Source: Podospora pseudoanserina (taxonomy: Eukaryota > Ascomycota > Sordariomycetes > Sordariales > Podosporaceae). Taken from it: 64,000 nucleotides of DNA. Both the position numbers and the translations under genes were made by a program. The stretch covers positions 1,813,001 through 1,877,000 of the forward strand of contig NC_085922.1 of NCBI RefSeq assembly GCF_035222485.1, in the 5' to 3' direction. Positions 1 to 11,525 of this stretch are shown one piece after another. The stretch's first letter is position 1. Every line of letters starts with the position of its first letter. Below the pieces are notes generated by a model, which worked only from the letters and a program-made list of their open reading frames with translations, ran no database searches and was not told where the DNA came from.

Positions 1-3000
1 CCTCCCACGATGAACCCCCCACCACCACCACCACCACCACCACCCCAAAACCAACCGACCTCCTCCGCGAGGTAGAAAAGTTCTCCCCCCGCGCCATCGA
101 GCAGCTGGCCATCATCAAAGGAGCCAACACGCTAGTCTCCCTCTCAAACTACACCGTCTCCCTCCACGACCTCCAAACCTTCTCCCCCATCGAAGCCCCC
201 CTCTCCAAAACAAAAAACGCCTCCACCTTCGCCGTAACAAGCAACGTAGTCCAGGACCCGTCAACAGGCGTCCCAGAGATCATCTCCAGGCTTGCCGTGG
301 CTGTAAAACGCCGGTTGTTGCTCTGGTCATGGCAGGAGAGCGAGCTATCCCCCGATGTCACCGAGATACTACTCTCGGAATCAATCCGGTCACTAACCTG
401 GGCAAACGCCACCAAGATCGTCTGCGGCATGAACGGCGGGTTTGTCATTGTAGACGTGGAGACGGGAAGTATAGAGGATATCGTCGGGCCAGGGGCGATC
501 GGGACGACGGGAGGGGGGGGTGGGACGGGACGTTTCGGGTCGGTGAGCGCTACTGGGATGTCGTATATGGGATTGGGGAGTTACATCCCTAAGCCACTGT
601 CTACCAAGCTCGCGGAGGGCGGGTTGTTGCTCGCAAAGGACATCAACACTTTATTCATTGACGATTCCGGGAGGGCGCTGGAGAAGCATCAGATCCCGTG
701 GCAGTCTGCGCCCGAGTCGATCGGGTACAGCTATCCATACATTCTGGCTCTGCAGCCGCCGGTGAAGGGGACGCTGGAGGTGCGCAACCCTGACACGCTG
801 AGTCTACTGCAGACGATCAGTCTCCCTGGTGCGGCGGCTCTGCACTTCCCCCCACCGACGGTTAGTGTCCAGCACACGGGCAAGGGATTCCACGTCCTGA
901 GCGATAGGGCAGTGTGGAAAATGGAAGCGACGGATTACGACTCGCAGATTGACGAGCTGGTCAAGAACGGGAGGCTGGACGAAGCGATCAGTGTGCTCGG
1001 CATGCTGGAGGACGCCTTGTTGAAGAATAAGACTGAGACTATGAGGGAGGTCAAGATGCTAAAGGCGGAGGTGCTGTTTAAGCAAAAGAAATACAGGGAG
1101 TCGATGGACCTGTTCAGTGAAGACGAGGTGGATGCCCCGCCGGAAAGAGTCTTGAAGTTGTTTCCCAGGATTATTGCGGGGGATTTGTCGGGCGTGGAGG
1201 AGCAGGAGGAGCAGGAGGAGCAGGAGGAGGAGGAGGAGGAGGAGGAGGAGGAGGAGAAGAAGAAGAAGAAGAAGGATGATTCTGATCATGAGGGGAGTAC
1301 AGTTGGGAAGCACTCGGAGCCGGAGGTTGTCGCCTCTCCTCCCAAGGCTGGCGGAGGGGGAGGAGGGGGGTTTGCAAAGTATCTGATGGGACATCGGAAG
1401 CAACAGCTTAATCCTGAGACTGCTTCTGTCGCCTCTTCGCGGCGGACAACACAGGATGATGACGCGGCTAGTGTTAGGGGGCGATCAAGCGAGGACCATC
1501 ACGCACAGGAGGAGAAGGAAAAGGATTTGAAGAATGCGGTTCTGGAACTGAATTCTTATCTTGCTGGTGCCAGGGCGAGGTTGCAGAGGGTGATTGATCC
1601 TGCTACGGGGAAACTGAAGCCGGGGAGAGCCCGGTCGGAGATGCTCTCTGCCTCCCAGACGGCTGCTCAGGAGGATCTGACGCTTTCTTCGCGGCAGGTG
1701 GATGAGTCGGAGTTGCAGCTCGCGGCGGAGCTGCAGCACACGTTCAAGATTGTGGACACGACGCTGTTTAGGGCGTTCATGTACTCGCGTCCGCAGCTGG
1801 CGAGCTCGCTGTTTCGGATACCGAATTTTTGCGATCCGGATGTGGTGAATGAGAGGTTGGTGGAGCATAATCGATTCAATGAGCTGGTTGACTTTTTCTA
1901 TGGCAAGAAGCTTCATCGGGAGGCGTTGAATCTCTTGAGGAAGTTTGGGAGCTGTCCGGAGCCGGATGAGGCGGCGCCGGGCTTGCATGGGCCGCAGAGG
2001 ACGGTGGGGTATCTGCAGGGGTTGCCGCCGGAGATGATTGATGTTATCTTGGAGTTTTCCGAGTGGACGCTGAGGAAGGACCCGGGGTTGGGGATGGAGG
2101 TTTTTTTGGCGGATACGGAGAATGCGGAGACGTTGCCGCGGGAGAGGGTGGTGGAGTTTTTGAGGGGGGTTGATGTGGCGTTGGAGACGAGGTATTTGGA
2201 GCATGTCGTTGGGGAGCTGGGGGATGGGACGCCCGAGTTTCATAATCGGTTGGTGGAACTGTTTGTGGTGCAGTTGAAGGAGGGGAAGAAGAAGGATGGC
2301 GAGTGGGAGGGGTTGATGGGGAGGTTGGTGAGGTTTTTGAGGGAAAGCAGGCAGTATAGCTTGGGGAGGGCGTTGAGCTGGATTCCGAAGGAGGGTGAGT
2401 ACCTGGTCTGGTAATCTGTTTTTTTCATGGTTGGGGATGCTAATGATGGTGACAGATCCCTCCTTTTATGAGGCTCATGCGGTGGTTCTCAGCAACATGG
2501 GACAGCACAGGCAGGCGCTGGTGATATATGTCTTCAAGATGAAGGACTATGCCAAGGCAGAGGAGTATGTTTCTCGTGTTCCCCATCCCAAAAAAAAAAA
2601 AAAAAAAGGTCCCTTGAACTAACAAGCACAGATACTGCAACCACATCCACAAGACACAAGACCTCCCCCCCTCTTCGTCTCCTGACCAAAACGACACCGA
2701 CAACACTGACCAGCCCTCCATCTACCACACCCTCTTGTCACTCTACCTCCGCCCACCCAGACCTCACGAGCCCAACCTTGGACCTGCGCTGGATCTCCTC
2801 TCAAAACATGGCTCCCGTCTGCCAGCTACTTCGACCTTGTCGCTTGTGCCAGATGATCTGCCTGTCGCGCAACTGGAATCGTATTTCCGCGGCAGGATGA
2901 GGAGCGCGAATTCAATGGTCAACGAGACGAGGGTGGTGGCTGGGCTGAGGAGGACGAGCCACTTGGCGGCGCAGGCGTTGTTGTACCTGGGAGATGGGAT

Positions 3001-3232
3001 ACCGGGGGGTCAGGCGGGGAGGAACAGGAGGGTGGTTGTTGGGGAGGAGAGGATGTGTGGGGGGTGTCATAAAAGGTTGGGGAGGAGTGTGGTGGCGGTT
3101 TTGCCAGACAATAGGGTGGTGCACTATGGTTGTTTGGGGAGGGTGACTGGGGGGAAGGGAGAAAGGCCAATGAGTCCGGGGAGTGTCAGGTCGGGGGATG
3201 GGGGGGGGTTGAAGAATTGGGGGAGGGTTTGA
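1..3232 (+). CDS. VPS39: Vam6/Vps39 vacuolar fusion (HOPS) subunit, 5' partial
   Basis: Exons are <1-2394, 2456-2564 and 2632-3232. The frame is already open at base 3, so the N-terminus lies outside the window; 1033 residues are visible. The start of the visible part is a CNH-type beta-propeller (IEQLAIIKGANTLVSLSNY). A Vps39 domain 1 helical segment follows (LDEAISVLGMLEDALLKN, LFKQKKYRESMDLF), and the C-terminus has the Vps39 domain 2 zinc-binding-like end (CGGCHKR ... VVHYGCLGRV). The family is a subunit of HOPS, which tethers vacuoles and late endosomes and contacts the Rab Ypt7. Intron 1 uses GTGAGT and intron 2 GTATGT; both joins keep the frame through IPKEDPSFYEAH and AEEYCNHIHK. A GAG run at 1195-1257 gives a Glu/Lys tract inside the linker, a common expansion site. 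The identification is firm; the first exon boundaries are unknown. Confidence 0.93.
2395..2631 (+). other. Two VPS39 introns, with a poly-A tract in the second
   Basis: Intron 1 (2395-2455) runs GTGAGT...GACAG with a branch-like GCTAATG. Intron 2 (2565-2631) runs GTATGT...CACAG and contains an uninterrupted A run at about 2590-2607. Both are supported because the joined frame is conserved Vps39 sequence. Confidence 0.85.
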
Positions 3233-3376
3233 ACTGTATTTTCATTAGAGAAGGTAGTTGTAGAAAGTTGAGTGGGGAGGGGAGGGGGGGGCACACCATT
3301 ATTCAGCCCTCTGTTCGTTCAAAAACTTGTGATTATTATTCTGTTGATATGTGTGGTTGTTTGTTTTTATTTATGC

Positions 3377-3652
3377 TTAATCCTCCTCGACGACCTCCTC
3401 TCCGTAGTTCTCCTCCTCTTTCTTGTCCACCGCAGCTGTTCCAGCGCGGGCGTTGTCTTCTTCCATTCTTTGGGTGAGCTCCTTGTTGATGGTGGCTTGG
3501 AGGGAGTGGACCGAGTCCCGGAGCTGGGAGAGGGATTGCTGCTTGGCTTTTACCGCACCGGTCGAGGTGGGGGTTGTTTGGGGGAGGGAGAGGGTGAAGG
3601 GGGCGTTGGTTTCGGAGGTGTAGGTGGCTGTGATGACGGCTGGGTTTGACAT
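3377..3652 (-). CDS. GON7: EKC/KEOPS complex subunit Gon7
   Basis: Single-exon gene of 91 residues. The N-terminus MSNPAVITATYTSETNAPF and the middle helix SLSQLRDSVHSLQATINKEL match the layout of fungal Gon7: a short beta-hairpin, one helix, and an acidic tail (EEENYGEEVVEED). Gon7 is the small fungal KEOPS subunit that stabilises the complex making the t6A modification on ANN-decoding tRNAs; the complex has also been linked to telomeres. The length is usual for the family. It lies tail-to-tail with VPS39, only 144 bp from that stop codon. The 640 bp upstream to the HbrB gene would hold a shared divergent promoter. The family call rests on overall pattern, not on a catalytic motif, because Gon7 has none. 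Confidence 0.75.
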   Translation of the reverse strand: MSNPAVITATYTSETNAPFTLSLPQTTPTSTGAVKAKQQSLSQLRDSVHSLQATINKELTQRMEEDNARAGTAAVDKKEEENYGEEVVEED

Positions 3653-4296
3653 TTTGAAAGCTGGGGACGGGGTGCTGTGTGGTGAGTGGTGAGGTATTGG
3701 TGGTGGTGACGGTGATGGAGGGGGTCGAGGTTTGAAAATGGTGGGACTCCGGGATGAGTGCCGAGAATTGCCCCGCCTGGGGTGGGTGGGTTATTGGGAC
3801 TGTGCTGGGGTTGTGACAACGCTTCAGGAACAAGGCAGAGATGATGAGACGGCACAGTATAGAGAAAATATATGCTGCTTCGTACATGAAATTGACTTCA
3901 AAACTGTTGTCTGGTGGTCGGTGAAGATAGTTTGACTGAAAGTGAGGCTTGGGGGTTAGGGTTCTCTGTGGCGGTCCCCAGCTCACCTGAATACCCGCTC
4001 TTCGGATCACTTCCGTCATCTGCAGCAGGGGTCCTGGAACGCAGACGCTTGTGAAAGGCTTGTTGCTACGACCTGTTTGCAGGGCAGAGTTCCCCAATCC
4101 AAAAAAGATAGCTATTCTCCGATTCAAGAAGATACGTATTCTTCGATTCTCCGATTCTTTACTCACTCACTCACTCGCTCACTCACTCACTCGGGGCAGC
4201 CAAGATGTAACACATCCTGGCCCATGATCCCCAGCACAAAACACAGCTCGAAACCAACTACTGCCAAAGGCATCCTCTTACCTTAAACCTTACCCC
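3653..4296. other. Divergent intergenic region between GON7 and the HbrB gene
   Basis: 644 bp with no coding signal I recognise. It holds a CTCA-type short tandem repeat at about 4153-4192 (CTCACTCACTCACTCGCTCA pattern). The stretch must contain both promoters, but I see no clear TATA or named element. Confidence 0.5.
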
Positions 4297-4903
4297 ATGC
4301 AGCCATCCAGATCCACAGGGACCCCAGGGAGCTTCTCACCCCTTCCTGGGGGGTCCAGTCCCGACCTGCCACGACCGAGACCACCACCACCATCACGACG
4401 GCAAGAGTCGGCGACGTCGACGTCCACAGCCGACGACCTGAACATACCCAAGGCCCGCGCCGCCGCCGCGCCGTCGCCCACGCCCATCTACACCAGCTTC
4501 ACCAACAACAGCAGCACCACCAGCCTACAAAACTTCTCACGACCTACCCTATCCACCGCCGCCGCCGCCGCCGCCGCCGCCCGGTCCTACTCTCCCGCCA
4601 CCGCAGAGACAATATCACGAAACGGGCTCTCACCCTTGACACTCCCGCCCTCGTCGTCGGCAACATCCCCAGCAGCATCATCCACCTTCTCGTCAAGGGT
4701 CGTCTCCCACGCGCGCAAGAACTCGCAGAATGCGGGCATGTTTGAGCCAACTCTACCTTCAACCAGCACCTCGAACCTCTCCCAAGTCGTCGTCGGCTTG
4801 CATCACCAGCCCTCTCCCAAAATAAGCCCGACGCCTCCTCACAGGGAAATGTCAGCGAGCCAAATCGCCGCCCAAGCGGCAGTGATGAGCCACCAGCAAA
4901 ACC

Positions 4904-4941
<38 letters not shown>

Positions 4942-7288
4942 AGAAACCAATCCCCCCACAACAACCGCCAACGATCATCCACCCTACCAATGCCAAACTC
5001 ATCAGAAACAGAACCACCACCCCCCCCAGCCAAAAGAGTAAGCGGCGGACCGACAACAATGAACCCCCCACCACCACCACCAGTCCTCAGCCTCACCGAA
5101 GCGAGCGGTCCGAGAGAAAACGCCTTTGGGGGGCAGACATATCACAACGGGTTACTAGGAAATCACACGCTCGCCGCAACAGCAGCAGCCAATCTCGTCT
5201 TTCCCCGATCGGCGCAAACCTCCCCGGGTCTACAACAATCCAGCATGCCTCCTCCCCCTCCCCCAGCGAGCGAGAAACCCCCCAAGCCGGAAAAATCCAA
5301 AGTTCCCAAACTCTTCTCCCGCCCCGTCAAAATCGGCAGCAGTAAAAGCAGCTCCGACGTGAAGGAGAAGCCGCTGCCCAGTCCAGGCAAGGGGGGTCTG
5401 CCCCATCCGTTTGCGGGGTTGCAGAGAGGAAACTTCAGCACCACGAGTCTGGAGTCGATGACGACGACGACGACGACGACGGGGGCAGCAGCAGGGGGGT
5501 GGGGGTTTGTACAGTCTGTCCAATTCGAGTGTGGCAACGATACGTCCTGCTGGTGAGGAGGGGAGCAAGGAAAAGGAAAAGGAGAAGAGGCACCATTTCT
5601 TGTCGAGGCAGAAAAACAAGTTGAAGGATGAGTACCATTTGCCGTTGAGCTCGGCGATGAGTAATTCGAGGCCTACGGATCCGAGCGCGCCGAGTAGTTT
5701 GTATAATTTCAACATACCGCAGAGTCCGATGGCGGGGTCGGTTGGGGGGTTTAAGAGCGGGTTGGATTTGAGGCATGGGGGACGGGCGTTGAGGGAGAAG
5801 AAGAATAAGACTGCTGCGAGCGAGGAGAAGGGGGATGATGCTAGTAGTTCTGGGGTTGGGAGTGAGTGGCCTGGAGGAGGCGGGAGTGTTATTTCGGGCG
5901 GGGGAGGATCAGGGGGAGGGGGAGGAGGGTCGAGCAGTGTTACGGCGCCGAGTTTGTATTTGAACGAGCCGTTTGACAGTCACAAGTACGGGCTGAACAA
6001 CATGACGCATGATGATGCGTGGCCATTTCTAAAGGCAAAGTTGTTGGTTGTGTTTGAGGCGGAGGATTTGAGGTTGCCGGTGGAGGATATCAACCGAGTG
6101 GTGACGATGCATATACAGTGGTGCTTGCTGAGGAGGAGTCCGAATTTGATCGTGGACGATTTGAGGGAGCTGTTGACGACGGGCTTTTCGAGTTTGGATC
6201 AGACGCTGAGGAAGACGCCGGAGGATAAGCTGATTCCGCTGCTGGTGGAGCTTTGGATCTTCACTTTTACTGTGATCCTGCCCTATATGCAGGCGGTTTT
6301 CTTGCCTCTGGATCTGGAGTTTGCGGGGAATGGGCCGTTGATGACGGCGGAACAGGCGAGGGATTTTTGGGGGGGTGTACCGACCTCTTCCACTACTAAG
6401 TCATCACCTCCGGGGTCGGAACCGGCCGTCTCCCCGGCTTCGTCGGTGCTTGAGGTCAGGAGGTTGGTCCTCCTTGCTTTTAGGGATATTGTCATACTGC
6501 CTCGGTACGACACCCTCAAGTCAATGTTCTCTCGTCTGTCCCTCGAATTCCTCCCCCAGATTCTGGCAAGCAACGCCCTCGCCTCCCCACCGCTGCCGAT
6601 TCCAAGCCCGGGATTTCACAATCAGGGGATTGCCTCCCAGCTGTCTGGCTCGCCAGGGGGTGGGGGTGGGAGTGATGCCTACTTGGTGTCGAGCAGTTCG
6701 TTACCGACAGCGCTGAAGGGGAGTGCCCCGCTTGATCCGGCGACTGCGTCTTACAATTCCACCACCACCACCCTGTTTGGGGAGGGTTCCATCGCTGGTA
6801 ACCGCTCCCGCGCCATATCCAACGTTTCGTACGGAAGCGACGGCGCGGTAACGAATCAGTTCTCGAGACCGTTCACACCCTCGAGCCTCAACGCGTTGGG
6901 TGTGGCGGGCGGGGTCGGGGCTGGGGTAGGCGGTGCGTCGGTTTTGTCTTCTGGTCTGGCGGCGATGACGCATGCACCGCCGCCGCCGTCCGGGGTTCAT
7001 CACAGTCTTAGGGATCAGAATGTGGAGGACAGTAAGCAGGTTACCGAGTTGGGGGGGAGGATGTTGCAGTGTATGTCTGTGTTGGCGTCAGTTGGGGTTG
7101 GGGGTGGGATTGGGGAGGGGCAACAAGAAGAGGAAGAAGGGAACAGGAAGGTGGAGGAGTTGGGGAAGTTGTTGAAGTTGAATTGGTTAGGGAGGGGAGG
7201 ACGGGGAGGAATAGGAGGGGTTGGTTGGGGGACGGGTGAAGAGGGGGTTGGGGACGGGAGGGGGGATGGGGTTGGGGTTGGGGATTGA
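4297..7288 (+). CDS. HbrB/Bit61-type TORC2 subunit, with an apparent +1 frameshift
   Basis: Two long overlapping frames make one gene. Frame 1 (4297-5556) encodes a disordered Pro/Ser-rich N-terminus with a poly-Gln run (CAA repeat, 4905-4941). The second frame (about 5462-7288) encodes LYSLSNSSVATIRPAGEE and then the HbrB domain, from about 5950 (LYLNEPFDSHKYGLNNM) to 6560 (YDTLKSMFSRLSLEFLP). HbrB proteins (Bit61/Bit2 in yeast, Protor/PRR5 in animals) are accessory subunits of TOR complex 2 at the plasma membrane. The frames would join smoothly if one G were absent from the run at 5494-5499. A 61-nt intron 5454-5514 (GTCGAT...TACAG) is formally possible, but its donor is poor and no branch site is visible. 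The C-terminal 60 residues are Gly-rich and uncertain. Confidence 0.85.
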
Positions 7289-7583
7289 GGGGGGATTAGG
7301 GAGGGGGGTTGTTGGGCGAGGTTGAGGGATGGGGGGAGGGGGGAATATGATACCATGGGTCTTTTGGCGTTGGAAGCAGGAAAGAGTACACCTTACTGTA
7401 TGGGCTTGGGATGGGAATTTTTATGGGCCTGGTTTTGATGGTTGGTGGAAGGGGGCGCTGGAAAATAAGGATGGGGGAACAGGGACAATTGCCTTATACA
7501 GAGTTACCTAAGGTACCTATACATGGAGGAAGCGAGCAAAAGATTATGAGTAGACCTTTTTTTAAAGGGAATTGTAGAAAGAG

Positions 7584-7614
<31 letters not shown>

Positions 7615-8863
7615 GTCGATATGGCTATGTGATGTGTGTGTAAAACGAGAATAGATGCAGGGCAGTGAACAAGACATAGTACAACAAAGTTCTTCTCTCT
7701 CTCGGCATTGATACAATGAAAACCATACTTAGAAAGTGTAAAACAAAAGAAGAAGACTCTTTGCTTTCCCACCTCCTTGAATCCCCTTTTACCCGAAAAA
7801 CAAAACAGACTTTTATCTACACGTGCGCCATGTTTTTTTTTGCATATTTGGTATCTTAAACTGCAGAACCCTCCTTGGGGTTTGGAATATAAACACAAGG
7901 AAAGGATGATAGCGTATGGGGGTATTTTTATTTAGGGTGACGTATTCAAAATCCAAAAGCAAAGAGTCAGAACTCAACAAAAAACTGGGTTTCTCCCTCC
8001 GTCTCTGTTTTGACTGAGAATTTAGGGCAAAACACAAAGATGCTGCTGCGTGGTTATATTATAAAAAACTTTCAAAACCCAAAGCCACACCACACAGTTC
8101 ACAAACATTATATTCAAAACCAACTTAATCAACTTCGGCCCAAACCAAATATTCTCCTTTTTTATAGGACAAGTCAAGAGGGACATGCAAGATAACGATG
8201 TCGACGACAACAACAACAAACAACAACTAATGTAGGTAACCTAACCCTCTCCCCTTTCCCCCCGCCCCTCCCCCCTCACCAATGCCCAAAGAAATTAAAA
8301 TAACGATTCCTCCCCTCAATTGACACCCAGTATAAAAAAACCACAGTTTCAACAAGCGAAAACAATAATCAATTGACATCAATTCCCGCTGCTTTGCTCA
8401 AACTTTCTTTCTTCTTGTGCAAGAAAAACCCAAAAAAGGGGGTGATAAAACTCAAACGCCCCAAGTTTCCTAGTTACCAATGAAAAAAAGGAACAAGCAA
8501 GAGCAGCAGCAGCAAAATTCAGATATCACAAAACCAAAAAAAGCAAACCAAAAGCAGTCAAGACGCCTCGACACCACCGCCAAAGTCAGAGAGAGAGAGC
8601 CAATATAGCAAGCCCATCCATACACAATTCCCATACACATGCCCTCCCTTTTCACCCCTCCTCTTACCCCCCCCTCCCCGCCCCCCCAAATCCAAGTTGC
8701 GCCAGCCGCCCAGGAAAAGTGGAAGCGGACAAACAACAAATTAGACACAAAAAGCTTTTAAGCTCACCCCAGGCCGCCCTTTCCCCAGGAAACACATTAA
8801 GCTGTTTTTGATGACGACAAAGACACGAACCAAAAAGAAAAACGGAAGAAAAAAAAGACAACC
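7289..8863. other. Convergent intergenic region, HbrB gene and PtaB gene tails
   Basis: About 1.6 kb of mixed, partly A-rich and C-rich sequence holding the 3' ends of both flanking genes. I see no gene in it. It contains an ACT trinucleotide repeat at about 7584-7614. Confidence 0.5.
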
Positions 8864-11525
8864 TCATGCTGGGTTGCCCTTCATCCGCTTTTGCATCCTC
8901 GGTGTTGGGGGTTGTTTTCCCTTTCCTGGGATCCCAACCCCGTTCATCTGAGGGGTGCCCATGGCGCCCGGTGTTGGGGCAGACTGAGGGGTATCTTCTT
9001 CCTTCACTGTCGACCTTCTCCTCTTGTTACCTTGAGCAGGTGATGTGTTGGCGCTGGGGCCGCTCGAGCTAGTTCCTGGCTGGCTCATCTGGTGCTGCAT
9101 CACGGGTGCCGCAAGCTGCCCGGGCGCCGGGCTGTTCACCACGTGCGGAGATCCTGGCAGTCCAATATTGGCCATGGCCGGGCTGGCACCCATGGGGAAC
9201 TGGCCAAAACTGGGAGTCCTTGGCCCGCCCTGGGGCATTGGTTGCCCATTCATCCCTTGATGGGCACCCGAGTTGATCCGGCTGACATACTGCTCCATGG
9301 CGGCATAGGGCGCAATCCCAGGGTGGGCATGGAAGAAGTCGAATAACGGCGTCATTTGACCCATGATCTCCGACATCTTTGAGAACAGGCATGTTAGCAT
9401 TGGACTATTCAGAGTCACCGGAGATCATCATACCTCAAGAAACTGATACACGTGCCCCGGCACTGCTCTTCCTGGACTGACATACGAGTCCGGAAGCTCA
9501 AGATCTGGCGGGGGGCCTGCAGGGGTCTTGAGTTGCTTCGTCTTGTTTTTCTTGTTCATTTCCGGAGATTGCTTGTTGTCTGGTGAGTTGAGAGCATGCC
9601 ACTCCTTGACCCAGTTGTGGGCCGGCCGAGCGGCTTGAATAACCATGCTTCGGGGCACAAATTCCTCGAAATCTGTCGTGATGAACTCAAACAACTCGAA
9701 CTTTTGCTCACTGTCAAATGAGGCCCGCAGAATGCCGTCGGCAACCACGTGGCAGTTTTGATCAAACCGGTAGATGAGGCTGGCCTTGGTGTTCTCAATG
9801 AAGTGACAGTCGTTTGGTAACGCACGGTCGGTTGTGCCCTTTGCCATGATCAACTGCATCGTCTTTACCCCGCTGTCGAAGTGGGAGTGGAAGTAGCGGG
9901 GAAGAGCGGGATACTGAATCTCATACGGCTTTTCCACCGGACCCTCGGCCGTCCTCTCCAGCAGGGTGTGCTTGAAGACACCCTTCTGCGAGAAGAACAT
10001 TTTGACAAAATCTTCCCAGTAGCTCAAATCATCCTGACCTTTTGGCCCCTGATGAGTGACGGGTTAGCTAACGTGAACATTGACCCGCATTCCTTTACGT
10101 GCGAGAACATACCGGGAAGCCACTCAGATGCTCGCTGAACTGCATCAACTTTAGCAAACATTGCCCTTTCAGTTCCATTCCGTTGCGCTTTTGCTGCTGC
10201 TGCTGCTGCTGCTGCTGCATCAAGGCCAGGCCAGCGGCCTGTTGTTGATTGTGGACTGCTTGCGCCTGAACCTGGGCAGCTTGAGCCTGGGCGGCTTGCG
10301 CTTGAACCTGGGCCTGGGCAGCGTGTTGGGCCTGGGCCACCAGTTGGACTTGTTGAATTGGTTGACCCTGCGTAGTCTGCGGTGTTTGGGGTGGGGCGTG
10401 GGGTTGCTGCTGAGGATTTGGTTGTGGCGTAGGACCTTGGGTAGGCGCCGGAGTCGGTGCTTGCCCGTTGGGCCCGGCTTGTGATGGAGTAGCTTGCCGC
10501 TGTGGCTGGCCTGGTTGCTGTGGTGGTTGCTGCTGCTGTGGTTGCTGCTGCTGTGGCTGCTGAGGTTGTTGTTGACCTTGCTGGGCCGCCTGTTGTTGAG
10601 CGGCCTGTTGCTGGACCTGCTGGGCTGCCTGTTGCTGGGCCTGCTGGGCCTGCTGGGCCTGCTGCTGCATGGCGGCCATTTGGGCTTGTTGGGAGATGAT
10701 TGCCTGTGGGTTCATCTGCCCATGGTTCGGGTTGTTCTGCATCTGGTTAAGCTGCTGTTGGTGCTGCTGCTGGAGGGCGATCTGCTGGGCCATGTTGACG
10801 TGCTGTTGCCGTTGCGTTAGCATCTACTTCTTCCAGAGCACCTACACATTTCTCCAGCCGCGTCGGGCCTTATATCGTGGTATTCAGGAGTGTATCCTTA
10901 CGTTCATGGATTGAGCCTGTTGGTGTTGAGCTAGCTGTGTTTGTTGAAGGTGTGCGGGGAGAGGTACCGGCATCCTCCTCATTGCTGCGATATGAGCAGG
11001 GTTCATCTGATTCATCTGTCCCAGCGGTATGCCAATGGGTACTTGGCCCAGGTTGTTGTATTGACCAGCTTGCTGCATCATGGCAGCCCGTTGCCGTTGC
11101 TGCAGCTGGAGCTCGGCCAGCCTTTGCTGCTGTTGTAGTTGCTGCATAGCTGGGTTGTGGGCGTCTACACAGGCTGGTCAGTACTTGTCTCTACCGTGGT
11201 GGGAGATGATGCGAGGTGACATACAAATGCCAGCAGACATTTGCTGTTGCTGGTATAGCTGTGCTTGCGCTGGGTTCAAATGCGGCATGCCGTGGGGACC
11301 AGGATGACCGGCGCCGGGCGGCATGCCACCCCCCATGAGAGCGGCAGCGTTCATTTGGGGACCGGGGCCCGACACGCCCATGTGTCCCATCATGTTGTGC
11401 GGTATTCCTGCTTGTGTCGCGCCCGGTTGACTGGGGTTGTGGGCCATGCCAGGAGCCATGGGGTGGCCGGGAGGAGCACCTGGATGTTGCTGCATCCCAC
11501 CGGGGTGCGCCTGAAAGGCCATCAT
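8864..11525 (-). CDS. ptaB: LIM-domain-binding transcriptional cofactor (PtaB / Ldb1 / SEUSS-like)
   Basis: Five exons on the minus strand: 11525-11225, 11164-10902, 10823-10113, 10048-9434 and 9376-8864, giving 800 residues. All four introns have good donors (GTATGT, GTAAGG, GTATGT, GTATGA), and each join is in phase. The N-terminal half is Gln/Pro/Met-rich with long poly-Gln and QA repeats. Exon 4 holds the LIM-binding domain (SYWEDFVKMFFSQKGVFKHT ... FENFVP-like motif FEEFVPRSMVIQAARP). The C-terminus has a basic KRRR segment that could be a nuclear signal. In Aspergillus, PtaB works with SomA downstream of PKA to control adhesion and development; yeast Mfg1 is the counterpart. The same role here is inference. 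Long hydrophobic frames on the opposite strand are shadows of the CAG repeats. Confidence 0.9.

Noticed and set aside
1059-1403. Poly-Leu and poly-Arg frames near the VPS39 GAG repeat
   Set aside because: Shadow frames of the Glu-coding repeat inside a recognised gene.
4544-5096. Val- and Cys-rich frames opposite the HbrB N-terminus
   Set aside because: Produced by CAA, CCA and GCC repeats of the real gene.
10494-10820. Long Leu-rich plus-strand frames opposite the PtaB gene
   Set aside because: They are the reverse complement of CAG/CAA repeats that encode poly-Gln on the minus strand.
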